This document shows, piece after piece, positions 52,501-61,152 of a DNA stretch of 64,000 bases. Below the pieces are notes generated by a model. The model was not told the DNA's origin, did no database searches, and saw only the letters and a list, made by a program, of their open reading frames with translations. The stretch's first letter is position 1. Each line of letters begins with the position of its first letter. The stretch is from Candidatus Zixiibacteriota bacterium. Its GTDB lineage: Bacteria; Desulfobacterota; Binatia; UBA9968. The stretch spans positions 1-64,000 of the forward strand of contig DATLYW010000052.1 of the NCBI GenBank assembly GCA_035574315.1, written 5' to 3'. The translations under genes and the position numbers were made by a program.

Positions 52501-53502
52501 ATGAAACGTAGCAGGTCGGCGATGGTCATCGTGCTCGTTCTCCTCGGACTGGCGCTGGCTCGGGCGGCTCATCCTCAAGCAAAGCCGCTCAAGAAGATTC
52601 GCGTCGGCGTTCCCTCGGTCAGCATGGGCAACATCATCATTTTCGTCACCAGGGAAGCGAAATTGTTTCAGAAGCACGGCCTGGACGCCGAGGTGATCAC
52701 GATGAACGGTTCCGGCATCGCTTCCAAGGCGCTGATCAGCGGCAACATCGAGATTTCGCCGATTGCCACGCCGACGGTCATCAGCGCCGACCTGGCCGGC
52801 GCGGACCTGACGATCCTGGCCCATACGATGCCGGGTGTCGTGCACGCGCTCATGGTAAAGCCGGAGATCAAGCGACCGGAAGACCTCAAAGGAAGGAAGA
52901 TCGCGGTGTCGAGCCTGGGTTCCTTGACCGACTTTCTGGTGCGGTACATCGCCAAGAAAAAAGGGCTCAACCCGGACCGAGACCTGACACTGATCCAGAC
53001 CGGGGGCGACGCGGAGCGAATCGTGGCGCTCAAGACCGGCGTCGTCGACGGCGCGGCGATGTCGCACCCCGGTTACGGCAGGGCGAAGCGCATGGGCTTC
53101 TCGATGCTGTGGGATTCCGCCAAGGAGATGAACTACCCCTGGATGGAGATCAGCACGCGTCGAATGACCGTAAAGAACGACCGCGAGACCGTCATGAGCT
53201 ACATGAAGGCCCACATCGAAGGGATTGCGCTTTTCAAGAGGGACGCGGAGTTCGGCAAGAAAGTCATCCGCAAGGTGCTGCGGCTTGACGACGAGGATCT
53301 GGTCAACGAGTCCTACGAAATCTTTTCCAAAGCTTTCATTGCGGCGCCGTATCCCAATCTGCCCGGGATGAAGACCAGCTTTGAATACGTCGCCCTCACG
53401 CGCCCGGACGTCTGGAAGCACAAGCCGGAGGAGTTCGCGGATCCGAGCTTTGTCGCGGAGCTGGACAAGGCCGGCTTCATCAAGCGACTCTACGAGAAAT
53501 AG
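52501..53502 (+). CDS. ABC transporter substrate-binding protein (NMT1/SsuA-like)
   Basis: This 333-residue periplasmic binding protein has a signal peptide over residues 1-25 (MVIVLVLLGLALA core). KKIRVGVPSVSMGN, PEDLKGRKIAVSSLG and a C-terminal VAELDKAGFIKRLY tail follow, matching the two other orphan binding proteins in the window. No permease or ATPase gene is adjacent. Its placement after the amidohydrolase and ThDP enzyme suggests it brings in their substrate. The gene has an AAGGAGG ribosome site seven bases upstream. Confidence 0.88.
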   Translation: MKRSRSAMVIVLVLLGLALARAAHPQAKPLKKIRVGVPSVSMGNIIIFVTREAKLFQKHGLDAEVITMNGSGIASKALISGNIEISPIATPTVISADLAGADLTILAHTMPGVVHALMVKPEIKRPEDLKGRKIAVSSLGSLTDFLVRYIAKKKGLNPDRDLTLIQTGGDAERIVALKTGVVDGAAMSHPGYGRAKRMGFSMLWDSAKEMNYPWMEISTRRMTVKNDRETVMSYMKAHIEGIALFKRDAEFGKKVIRKVLRLDDEDLVNESYEIFSKAFIAAPYPNLPGMKTSFEYVALTRPDVWKHKPEEFADPSFVAELDKAGFIKRLYEK

Positions 53503-53520
53503 CGGCGGGATTTCCGCCGC
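53502..53520 (+). terminator. GC hairpin after binding-protein gene
   Basis: GCGGCGG (53502-53508) and CCGCCGC (53514-53520) form a seven-pair stem with a five-base loop, overlapping the last base of the stop codon. No T tract follows, so termination is possible but unproven. It lies between convergent genes. Confidence 0.35.
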
Positions 53521-53595
53521 GCCGAGCCCCCGCTCGGGGACCCGCCCGGCTCCTCGTTCTTCGCGCTCCGCCTCGCTCGGGGACGGCAGGGTCCT

Positions 53596-54243
53596 CTAGA
53601 ACGCCCTGCCCTCGTACACCCAGCGGTCGAGATTGTCGAAATAGTGCCGCCGCAGGGCGAGGCTCATCTCGACCGCGCGCGCGGCGCGTTCCTGTTTCTC
53701 GGCGGTCGTGGCGTACTTGACCAGGATCTCGAACGGGTAGTTGCCGTGCTCTCTTTCGTCCTCGTGGATCTTGCGGTACGGGGCCGTGACCCATGACGGG
53801 ACGCTCGCGGCCTCCAGGCTCCTGGCGATCAGATAGTCGGCGACGCCTTCACCGGCCATCGGAAACGCAGCAATTCGCTCCACGGTTTCGGTCAATCCTT
53901 CGAAGGCGTTGAACATCGCCATTTGCGCGGGCAAAGGGCGGTACTCGTGCGGCACCGCCCCTTTTTGCCGCAGCGCCTCCTCGAGGTAGGTCGCGTGCAC
54001 GTACTCCTCGTGGACCGCTTCGGCGAGCGTCTTTTTCACGTCCAGCTCCGGTGTGCTCTTCAGCCATCCGCCGAAAATCTCGCCGGCGCGGATCTCGTTG
54101 AACAGCCGGCTCTGCATGACCTTGACGCGTTGCTCGTCGTTCGTGAGGGGAATGTAGCTGTAGGCCGGAAGCTTCGCGTCCAGAGTCCCGCAGAACTCGG
54201 CCACCCGTCTTTGCAGCGCCGCTGCGAATTCGCGACTGTCCAT
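53596..54243 (-). CDS. ferritin-like helical protein, possible diiron protein
   Basis: This 215-residue all-helical protein shows candidate metal ligands spread over four helices. They are NEIRAGEIFGGWL, AVHEEYVHATYLEEAL, a third helix around GLTETVERIAAF, and HEDEREHGNYP. This resembles a ferritin-like or heme-oxygenase-like diiron fold, such as those of N-oxygenases or iron-storage proteins, but no exact family was recognised. No signal peptide is visible, so it is probably cytoplasmic. The ATG at 54243 has GGGAGG nine bases upstream. A short distance separates it from the RF-1-domain gene on the same strand. Confidence 0.65.
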   Translation of the reverse strand: MDSREFAAALQRRVAEFCGTLDAKLPAYSYIPLTNDEQRVKVMQSRLFNEIRAGEIFGGWLKSTPELDVKKTLAEAVHEEYVHATYLEEALRQKGAVPHEYRPLPAQMAMFNAFEGLTETVERIAAFPMAGEGVADYLIARSLEAASVPSWVTAPYRKIHEDEREHGNYPFEILVKYATTAEKQERAARAVEMSLALRRHYFDNLDRWVYEGRAF

Positions 54244-54381
54244 CGCCGCCTCCCGGCCCCTCCGCGGAGCCATCTCCTTGCTATCAAACGGTTCGGCTGA
54301 TGGTCAAGCTGCGGGCAGCGAGCGCGCGCCCTATGCCGAGCGATCCGATCGGCGAAAACGCTTCGGTCGAGGGGAGCGACT

Positions 54382-54804
54382 TCAATCGAGACTCTCGGGG
54401 TGAACCGGGGCCCGGCGGGCTTTCTTTTCGGCTCTGTGCCGCTTGTTCTCCAGGAGCTTGACCCGAGCGCGGCGCGAGCGCCTTCTTTTTTGCCGCCGAA
54501 TCCGCGCCATCTCCTGCTCGGCAGCCGCGCGCTCGCCCCGAAGCCTGCGCTCGATCTTGTCCAGCAGGATTCTTCTGGCCAGGAAACGGTTGAGCGCCTG
54601 GGATCGCTCCTGCTGGCATTTCACCCGGATCCCGGTGGGGCGGTGATGAAGCACCACGCAGGTCGAGGCCTTGTTCACCTTCTGGCCGCCCGCGCCGGAG
54701 GCGCGAACGAACGTTTCCTCGATCTCCTCCTCACGGACTCCCAGAGCTTCCATGCGATCGTGCAGGAGCCTTTGTTTCAACGGTGAAACCGGACTGGAAG
54801 CCAT
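54382..54804 (-). CDS. RF-1-domain peptidyl-tRNA hydrolase-like protein
   Basis: This 140-residue protein contains the GGQ catalytic motif in ASGAGGQKVNKASTCVVL, followed by HRPTGIRVKCQQERSQ and a very basic C-terminal tail of more than 50 residues rich in Arg and Lys. It lacks the codon-recognition domains of RF1 and RF2. That architecture is like the ribosome-rescue factor ArfB (YaeJ) and the related human mtRF-R, which hydrolyse peptidyl-tRNA on stalled ribosomes through a basic tail in the mRNA channel. The start ATG at 54804 is clear. Confidence 0.85.
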   Translation of the reverse strand: MASSPVSPLKQRLLHDRMEALGVREEEIEETFVRASGAGGQKVNKASTCVVLHHRPTGIRVKCQQERSQALNRFLARRILLDKIERRLRGERAAAEQEMARIRRQKRRRSRRARVKLLENKRHRAEKKARRAPVHPESLD

Positions 54805-54918
54805 GCCTTAAGTTACCATACGCCTGCGCGTACGAGGAAGGGTTCGCGCCGCGGCGGTGCCCGCCCCTCCGGACAGGGCCTGGACAGGAAACCGCGATTG
54901 CGCTAATCGACTCGGTAG

Positions 54919-55959
54919 GTGCTCACCACGATCCGCTACTTTCGAAATTCGTTCCTTGTGACCGCTGCCGGGCTCGTTGCGGGCGGTTTTCTCGGGTGGC
55001 AGAAAAGCGGCACTCTCGTCGGCGCCCTCTCGACCATGTTCATCGTCGGCGTGCTTGCCATTCTCGAGGTTTCCCTCTCTTTCGACAACGCCGTCGTGAA
55101 CGCGACCGTGCTGAGAAAGATGACCCCGGTATGGCGCCGCCGCTTCATCACATGGGGGATCGCGATCGCAGTTTTCGGCATGCGGATCGTTTTCCCCTTG
55201 CTCGTCGTGGCGGTCATCGCCTCGATCGATCCGTTATCGGCGCTCGTCATGGCCGCCACGGACCCGGATCGCTACTCCCGGGTCCTCGCCAGCGCGCACG
55301 TATCGGTCTCCGCTTTCGGAGGCGCTTTTCTCGCGATGGTGGGGCTCAAGCATTTTTTCAACCATGAAAAGGACGTGCACTGGATCGCGGTCATCGAGCG
55401 CCCGCTTGCACGCCTGGGACGCATCGAGGCGGTCGAGCTGGGACTGGTCTTGATCCTGCTTTGTCTCGTCTCCGCCGAGCTTTCCGCGGCCGAGCAGATG
55501 CGGTTTCTGATCGCGGGAATTTTCGGTCTGGTGACGTACATCGCGGTGGACGGGGGCGCAGCCGCGCTGAGCCATGATCCGGCGGTGGCCGGGGAGATGG
55601 CACGCTCGGGCGCGGCCGGCTTCCTATACCTGGAAATGCTCGATGCGAGCTTCAGCTTCGACGGCGTGATCGGTGCCTTCGCGCTTTCGAACAACCTTTT
55701 CGTCATCGCCATCGGGCTCGGCGTGGGCGCCATGTTCGTGCGCTGCCTGACCATCATGCTGGTGGAGCAAGAGGCGCTGACCTCCTACCGTTACCTTGAA
55801 CACGGGGCGTTCTACGCCATTACCGCGCTGGCGGTGATCATGTTCCTCAACGCGGCCCGTCACATTCCCGAGGTAGTTACGGGGCTTATCGGGGCGGGTT
55901 TTATCGTCGGCGCCTTCGTGGACTCCGTCCGTTACAACCGGCGCGCTCGCGGCGCCTGA
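54919..55959 (+). CDS. DUF475 / TerC-like membrane protein
   Basis: This 346-residue integral membrane protein has about nine hydrophobic helices. The first half contains LEVSLSFDNAVVNATVLRKM and the second EMLDASFSFDGVIGAFALSNN, two inverted acidic signatures characteristic of the TerC/DUF475 fold. TerC-like proteins are linked to metal (Mn) export and stress resistance; the precise role of DUF475 is unknown. The start at 54919 is a GTG without a strong ribosome site, and it is uncertain. The gene is isolated from neighbours. Confidence 0.86.
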   Translation: MLTTIRYFRNSFLVTAAGLVAGGFLGWQKSGTLVGALSTMFIVGVLAILEVSLSFDNAVVNATVLRKMTPVWRRRFITWGIAIAVFGMRIVFPLLVVAVIASIDPLSALVMAATDPDRYSRVLASAHVSVSAFGGAFLAMVGLKHFFNHEKDVHWIAVIERPLARLGRIEAVELGLVLILLCLVSAELSAAEQMRFLIAGIFGLVTYIAVDGGAAALSHDPAVAGEMARSGAAGFLYLEMLDASFSFDGVIGAFALSNNLFVIAIGLGVGAMFVRCLTIMLVEQEALTSYRYLEHGAFYAITALAVIMFLNAARHIPEVVTGLIGAGFIVGAFVDSVRYNRRARGA

Positions 55960-56279
55960 GCGGCGCAAGGGCAAGCGATACGGCCGGTCCATCGGGCCCG
56001 GGTTTTAGGGCTAAAATCCCCCTTTTCGGAGCCAGCGCTATCCTCCGGCCGGCGATGCGATTTTTTCCCAAATTCTAGAACGCTTTTCCCCTAGGTCAAG
56101 AGAGGCCTTCGGGGACGGCAGCCTTGACGCAGGAAACCAGAATGCTTAACGGAAACACGCTGCGCGATTTCACGCCTGAGATCGGCCGAGGGTTGAAAGC
56201 AGGAATTCAGTTAGCCCGCGCGCCCGACGAAAGCATCCGAAGAGAGGTCTCTAAAACTCAAAAAAGGAGGAATTCAGAG
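55960..56279 (+). other. intergenic leader upstream of pal
   Basis: This 320-base gap carries a stem-loop at 56000-56020 and a perfect AAAAAAGGAGG ribosome site before pal. An open frame extends pal upstream to 56124, but it has no ribosome site or conserved residues. The region should contain the pal promoter, though no convincing sigma-70 pair was found. Confidence 0.5.
56000..56020 (+). terminator. candidate terminator after the DUF475 gene
   Basis: GGGTTTTA and TAAAATCCC pair with one bulged T around a small loop, and CCTTTT follows. It starts 41 bases downstream of the DUF475 stop. The T tract is short, so this is tentative. Confidence 0.4.
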
Positions 56280-56843
56280 ATGTTCAGTCGAAGACACGCT
56301 CTGTCTTTCGCTCTTTTTCCCGTCCTGGCTTTGGCCCTGACCGGGTGTGCGTCCGGCACGGCGAAGCCGGAGGCCGCCGCGGGAACGTCCGCCAGAGCGG
56401 CTGCTCCCAGCGCCCCGCAACCGGCAGCCAAAGCTACCACCGCCACCAGCGGGTCGAGTCTCGATGCGCTCCAGCGAGGGCAGGCGGCGACGGAAGGCCC
56501 GCTGAAGGAGATTTATTTCGATTTCGACAAATACGACCTGCGGCCGGATGCCCGTGCTACGCTAAAGGCCAATGCGGAATGGCTGAAGAACAACCCCTCG
56601 GCCCGGGTGCAGATCGAAGGCCACGCGGACGAGCGGGGAACCAACGAATACAATCTCGCTCTCGGCGCCAGGCGGGCGCAGAGCGCGAAGGACTATCTCG
56701 TCAGCCTTGGAATCGGCGCCGAACGGTTGTCGACCATCAGCTACGGGGAGGAGGTTCCGGTCTGCACCGAGAAGACCGAGGAGTGCTGGCAGAGAAACCG
56801 CCGCGCGCGGTTCGTGGTCCAGCCTGAGCGGCCCACGACCTAG
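56280..56843 (+). CDS. pal: peptidoglycan-associated lipoprotein Pal
   Basis: This 187-residue lipoprotein has a signal peptide with lipobox ALTGC, lipidated at Cys23, then an Ala/Pro/Thr-rich linker. An OmpA-type peptidoglycan-binding domain follows from about residue 75: IYFDFDKYDLRPDA, the key GHADERGTNEYN, LGARRA and RRARFVV. Pal anchors the outer membrane to the wall and works with the Tol system. No tol genes lie in this window. The start at 56280 is set by AAGGAGG. Finding Pal supports a Gram-negative envelope. Confidence 0.95.
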   Translation: MFSRRHALSFALFPVLALALTGCASGTAKPEAAAGTSARAAAPSAPQPAAKATTATSGSSLDALQRGQAATEGPLKEIYFDFDKYDLRPDARATLKANAEWLKNNPSARVQIEGHADERGTNEYNLALGARRAQSAKDYLVSLGIGAERLSTISYGEEVPVCTEKTEECWQRNRRARFVVQPERPTT

Positions 56844-56919
56844 GGGCGGTTCCTCCCGTTCGCGTGCCGTCGGGGCCCGGGCCGGCGCGTGGCTCCGGGC
56901 CCCGCGAAGGCGGCCTGCG

Positions 56920-58038
56920 CTAGTCCAGCCAGTCTTTCTCCTTGAGCTTGCGCGGAAGGTAGTTCTTCGTCAGGTACTGGAAGTCCTTGTTGGCGAGCGC
57001 GTCGAGCTCGTACTTGAGCCCGGAGGCGAGCATGCGCTTGATTTCCTCCTGCCACTCCTTCTTCTGGAACCACCGGTACTTCAACAGCTCCCGGGCGCGG
57101 TTGATGTCTTTCTCGTTGAGCTTGATCCCGACGTTTCGCGGTAACCCGTAACGGTCGGGATCCGAGCTCGAGAAACCGATGAATTTGGCCTTCGGGATCG
57201 CCATCCGCTGGCTCTCGAACGCCAGATTGATCGACCCCTGCTTGACGACCGAATAGATGTAGTAGCCCCAGGGGTCGTTGTCCACGAGCACGTAGACGGG
57301 AAGCTCGTGTTCCTCGTGCAGCCGGCGCGCGAGACGACGAACGCCGCGCGGCGGCTGGCCGTTTCCCGTGAGCAGGATGCAGTTGTAGCGCCGCCAGAAC
57401 TTGTCTTCCGAAAGCCGGTTCCACTGGGTCCCTTTTTCGACGAGCAGCACGAAGTCCGCCGTGCATCTCGCGATCTGGATATATTCCGGCTCGACGATCG
57501 AGGGCACCGAGTATCCGCCTTTCCCGAGACGGGTGCAGTCCACCCGGTCGCCGTCGTCGATCAGGACCAGCGGACCCACCACCGTGCCGGCGTTCTCGGC
57601 GCGCACGTGGAGTTCCTCTCGCAGGGCGTCCAGCGTGACCTCGAGATCCTCGATGAGCGGGTCCGACTCGTTCTGGCTGTCGAAGGTGTTCTCGTGCGAG
57701 TTCCTGATCGTGTGTTTCGTGCGGTAGTAGATCTCGCGCAGCGAGGTGGTGAGGTTCGACCGCTGCAGCTCCGCCAGAGCATCCGCCACCAGGACCGTCT
57801 GCATGAACTTTTTCGCCATGCCGACGTTGAAGAAGGAGCGTGCCTGCTTCCTGCGGCCCATCTCGATGATGCCGCGCTTCGCGTCGAAGGTGACGTTGGC
57901 GAGGCTGCGAACGGGGATCGAGAGCGTCGGATCTTTTCCCCGCTCGGCGGCCGTCACGACCGCATCCGCGATGCCGATGAGCTTCTTTTCGACGTTGCCG
58001 TTGACGTTCGTTCTTTTTCGCGCCATGAGCTTCCCCAT
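56920..58038 (-). CDS. top6A: DNA topoisomerase VI subunit A (Spo11-like)
   Basis: This 372-residue subunit of a type IIB topoisomerase cuts both DNA strands by tyrosine chemistry. The winged-helix domain has the catalytic-tyrosine segment SLREIYYRTKHT (Tyr104/Tyr105). The Toprim domain has the Glu in LLVEKGTQW and the acidic pair in LVDNDPWGYYI. The C-terminal region is complete. Type IIB enzymes are common in archaea and plants but sporadic in bacteria. The gene starts six bases after the stop of subunit B. An alternative ATG at 58026 removes four residues. Confidence 0.94.
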   Translation of the reverse strand: MGKLMARKRTNVNGNVEKKLIGIADAVVTAAERGKDPTLSIPVRSLANVTFDAKRGIIEMGRRKQARSFFNVGMAKKFMQTVLVADALAELQRSNLTTSLREIYYRTKHTIRNSHENTFDSQNESDPLIEDLEVTLDALREELHVRAENAGTVVGPLVLIDDGDRVDCTRLGKGGYSVPSIVEPEYIQIARCTADFVLLVEKGTQWNRLSEDKFWRRYNCILLTGNGQPPRGVRRLARRLHEEHELPVYVLVDNDPWGYYIYSVVKQGSINLAFESQRMAIPKAKFIGFSSSDPDRYGLPRNVGIKLNEKDINRARELLKYRWFQKKEWQEEIKRMLASGLKYELDALANKDFQYLTKNYLPRKLKEKDWLD

Positions 58039-58044
58039 CCGGTC

Positions 58045-60009
58045 TCAGGATCCGCGCCGGGCCTTTCGCGCGACGTTGCCGGCGGGCGACCTGCGGCCCG
58101 GGGGCTTTCTCGACGCCCCGGCTTTCTCGCCGGAAGGCTCGGCCGCGGAGGCTTCCGCCTCCTGCACGAAAGCGCGGCGGGAATCGCCGGCGCCCCCGCT
58201 CCTCTCCGGCGGGAGCGCCGGCGCCTCGCCTTCCGTTCCCTCTTCGGTCACGATGATCGAGTGGGGCAGCCCTTCCGGGCTGTCGCGACCGAGGAGCTCG
58301 TCCGTTTTCTCGCCGCCGGTACGTTTGGCTGCGATCTTCTGCAGCTGGAGCTTGAGCTTCTCTCTGGACAGTTTGCCGCGCTTCAGGCGGCTGCACGCCT
58401 CCACGACCTCCTCGATGTAGAGCTCGAAGATGTTGCGGCGGCGAAACTCGCTTTTCGCCCGCTCCCGGCGCCGCAGGAAGACGCCGAGCCGCCGGCCGCA
58501 TTCCTGGAGGGCGAGCTTGATTTCGCGCCGGATCTCGTCGTAGTCGGCGATCGCCTCCTTGGATTCGCTGGTGAACGGCACCCACACCGACGCCATGTGG
58601 ACGAAGATCACCATCGGACCGGCCGGGAGCGCGCCGCGCGACTGCGCGACGCCGTAATTGCGCCAGCTCGTTTCAAGGACGGCCTTGAAGGTCGCACACG
58701 CCGACTGCTGGTACAGGAGGGGAACCCGGTTGGCGTAGCGGATGACCCGGGCCAGTTCCTCGTCTCCTTCGTGCCGTTCGCCCTCGGCGAGCGGCCGCGC
58801 AGGGGTCTGCGGCTCGCCGCCGGCGTGCTCCGGCCCCTTCCCGTAAGCCAGCCCCGCCTCGATGATGAATGGGTTTCCGCGGTAAACCGCGGGCGGGCGC
58901 GTAACGGCGGTGTAAAACTCGCCCTTGATCTGCTTGTACAGTCCGTGCAGGATCGCTTTCTCCCCGATCGGCGAGATGCAGTTGCTCGGCGGCGCCATGA
59001 TCCTGGTGGATTGGATCGTCCTGTAAAGCGTCTCGGCGGCGGCGCCGTGGATGTCGCGCGGCCGGGATTCGGGGGAGAGCCTTGCGGCCTTGCAGATTTC
59101 GCGCGCCAGCGCCGGAGAGACGCGACTGAAATCGCTCGCCAGGAAACCCGCGAGGGAGTGGCTTTTGGTGTCGTGGAGCATCTTCAGCAGCATCCCGAAC
59201 TCGATCCCGTAAGGGTGCGGCTTGATCTCGCGCGGTTGGGGAGGCAGCTCGTGAATCGTGCGGGGATATTCCCTGATCTCGCCCTCCGGCGTATGGTAGA
59301 CGAGCTTGACGTGCGGGTTGGCGATCGCGGTCTGCTCCAGATACTCGTCCACCGAAGCCCGCCCCTTCTGGTAACGTCCCTCGATTTCGAGCGTCACCTG
59401 AGTGCCGCGATGCGCCTCCCAGTCGATCTGCTTCCGCTCCAGGATCCGGGGCTCGTTTTTCCTGGTGTCGATCTGGACCTCGAAGTAATGGGCCGGCGTT
59501 CGAGCGCTGGTTCGCGAGATGATCTGCACCGGTTTGCCGGTCGTGAGCTGGGCGTACATGCCGGCCGCGGAGATTCCGATTCCCTGCTGGCCGCGGCTCA
59601 TGCGCAGACGGTGGAACTTCGAGCCGTAGAGCAGCTTGGCGAAGATCCGCGGGATCTGCTCGCGGACGATACCCGGCCCGTAGTCGACAACCGTGATCCG
59701 GAAGCGGTTCGCCTGGCTGGGCGGCGGCAGGGCGCCGCCGTTCGGGACGACTTCCACCTTGACGACGACTTCGGGGAGAATGCCGGCTTCCTCGCACGCG
59801 TCGAGCGCGTTGTCCACCGCTTCCTTGACGCACGTGAGCAGCGCCTTTCGCGGGTTGTCGAAGCCGAGCAAATGACGATTCTTGGTGAAGAACTCCGAGA
59901 CGGAAATCTCGCGCTGCCGGGCGCCCATCTCGGCGGCGGAGACCGGTGCCGGCGCGGCGCCCCTACCGCCGCCGGCCGGTCCGGCAGGTTTCGGCATCGG
60001 TTTGGACAT
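58045..60009 (-). CDS. top6B: DNA topoisomerase VI subunit B (GHKL ATPase)
   Basis: This 654-residue ATPase subunit has the GHKL Bergerat fold. The N box is CVKEAVDNALDACEE, the G1 box VVDYGPGI, the G2 box SRGQQGIGISAAGMYA, and the transducer domain follows around HTPEGEIREYP. The last 90 residues (from about 565) are Glu/Pro/Ala/Arg-rich and probably disordered. That tail looks longer than in archaeal enzymes. It precedes subunit A in a two-gene operon, with a CAGGAG ribosome site at 60009 and an extended -10 promoter 225 bases upstream. Confidence 0.94.
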   Translation of the reverse strand: MSKPMPKPAGPAGGGRGAAPAPVSAAEMGARQREISVSEFFTKNRHLLGFDNPRKALLTCVKEAVDNALDACEEAGILPEVVVKVEVVPNGGALPPPSQANRFRITVVDYGPGIVREQIPRIFAKLLYGSKFHRLRMSRGQQGIGISAAGMYAQLTTGKPVQIISRTSARTPAHYFEVQIDTRKNEPRILERKQIDWEAHRGTQVTLEIEGRYQKGRASVDEYLEQTAIANPHVKLVYHTPEGEIREYPRTIHELPPQPREIKPHPYGIEFGMLLKMLHDTKSHSLAGFLASDFSRVSPALAREICKAARLSPESRPRDIHGAAAETLYRTIQSTRIMAPPSNCISPIGEKAILHGLYKQIKGEFYTAVTRPPAVYRGNPFIIEAGLAYGKGPEHAGGEPQTPARPLAEGERHEGDEELARVIRYANRVPLLYQQSACATFKAVLETSWRNYGVAQSRGALPAGPMVIFVHMASVWVPFTSESKEAIADYDEIRREIKLALQECGRRLGVFLRRRERAKSEFRRRNIFELYIEEVVEACSRLKRGKLSREKLKLQLQKIAAKRTGGEKTDELLGRDSPEGLPHSIIVTEEGTEGEAPALPPERSGGAGDSRRAFVQEAEASAAEPSGEKAGASRKPPGRRSPAGNVARKARRGS

Positions 60010-60130
60010 CGGTTGTTGTTCGTCTCCTGCTGTCAGCGAGCTCGCAGGTATGTGGACATCGCATCCTGGTGGCTCTCGGCCGAAACCGACGGACGTCTAC
60101 GTACCGATGAGCTCCTTCGTAATTCTCGGG

Positions 60131-60150
60131 CCGGCCACGTGAGCGGCCGG
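60131..60150. other. hairpin in the topoisomerase VI leader
   Basis: CCGGCC (60131-60136) and GGCCGG (60145-60150) form a six-pair GC stem around an eight-base loop, roughly midway between the predicted promoter and top6B. Function unknown. Confidence 0.35.
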
Positions 60151-60234
60151 GTTCGAATCCAGATCGTTCGCCTTGCCAATGAAAGAGGTCCGCGTCGTAT
60201 CCGCGGGCTCGAGCCGGAAGAGCAAACGATTTTG

Positions 60235-60243
60235 ATTATACCA
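60235..60243 (-). promoter_or_regulatory. extended -10 promoter upstream of topoisomerase VI genes
   Basis: Read on the minus strand the sequence is TGGTATAAT, a perfect extended -10 box (TGnTATAAT). The position 17-18 bases upstream has no TTGACA match, as expected for extended -10 promoters. Transcription would start near 60228 and give a leader of about 220 bases before top6B. Confidence 0.55.
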
Positions 60244-60291
60244 GAGATGGCGGGATTTGGTACCCGGGGGCGCGATTTTTCCTCTTCGCGG

Positions 60292-61152
60292 TCAACGGCT
60301 GGTGATGATCACCACTCCGGCGACCATCAGGATCGCACCGAGGGCGATCTTCGGCGTTACCTGTTCGAGCTCGCGAAGAAAGAGGGCGCTGAAAAGCACG
60401 TTGAAAAGCGGGGTGGTGTTCAGCAAGGGGATGATCACGGAGATCTCGGCCCGACCGAGGGCGACGAAATTCAAGATCTGGGCGGTGACGGCGAGCAGAG
60501 CCGCCAGGAGGAAAAAGAGCGCGCTGCGGCGCGGCATCAATACCGCGCGCGTTCTTCCGGTCCAGAGCATGAACAGTGTCAGGAGACAGAGCGAGACGCC
60601 GGTTACCACCCCTGCGGCTACGAACGGATCGGGCAGGATGTTCAACCCCTGTTTGCGCAGGCTCTGCGACACCGCGGAAACGAGGGCGGCCCCGAGCGGG
60701 AAAGCGCAGTCCACCCAGCGCCATCGGGCTTTGTCGCTCGGGGCGCCCGAAATCAGCCAGAGGCTGCCGACGATGAGCAGGGTCCCGAGGTAGACCGGTG
60801 GCCCGGGGCGCTCGTGGAGAAAGGCGAGGGCAATGGCCGCCGCGAACAGCGGCTCCGAACCGCGCAGCGGCCCCGCCCGGGCCACCCCGATCCTGGTCAG
60901 CCCTTCGTAGAATAAGGCCCGCGCCACGAGCGGCTGCAGGCATCCGCTGATGAGGAAATAGATCATCGCGGGAGACTGAAGGAACGCAAGCGAGCGGTTG
61001 GTGAGAAGGTAGCTCCAGATCGCGGCCGCCGAGACGACGTAGCTCACCACCATGGCCGCAAAGATATTGGAGCGGCGGCTGCCGAGGCGGACCAGGACCG
61101 AATCCCCGGCCCAGCCCATGGCTGAGAATATGGCGATGATCTCCGACCGCAC
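60292..61152 (-). CDS. EamA/DMT family transporter
   Basis: This 286-residue protein is a member of the drug/metabolite transporter superfamily with two EamA repeats and about ten hydrophobic helices. The first repeat ends in IALAFLHERPGPPVYLGTLL, and the second has the matching SALFLRELEQVTPKIALGAI. These YxxE-like helix pairs are the EamA hallmark. The substrate is unknown. The start at 61152 is a GTG. The gene is separated from the topoisomerase operon by 282 bases containing its promoter. Confidence 0.88.
   Translation of the reverse strand: MRSEIIAIFSAMGWAGDSVLVRLGSRRSNIFAAMVVSYVVSAAAIWSYLLTNRSLAFLQSPAMIYFLISGCLQPLVARALFYEGLTRIGVARAGPLRGSEPLFAAAIALAFLHERPGPPVYLGTLLIVGSLWLISGAPSDKARWRWVDCAFPLGAALVSAVSQSLRKQGLNILPDPFVAAGVVTGVSLCLLTLFMLWTGRTRAVLMPRRSALFFLLAALLAVTAQILNFVALGRAEISVIIPLLNTTPLFNVLFSALFLRELEQVTPKIALGAILMVAGVVIITSR

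Noticed and set aside
53533..53586. A direct repeat of CGCTCGGGGAC in the gap after the third binding-protein gene.
   Set aside because: Only two copies in GC-rich sequence, with no sign of an array or mobile element.
60148..60162. GGGTTCGAATCC resembling a tRNA T arm.
   Set aside because: The T stem has two mismatches and no D arm, anticodon arm or acceptor could be assembled around it on either strand.
57307..60915. A 1202-codon plus-strand open frame.
   Set aside because: Antisense to both topoisomerase VI subunits and part of EamA, with repetitive Arg/Asp/Val-rich translation.
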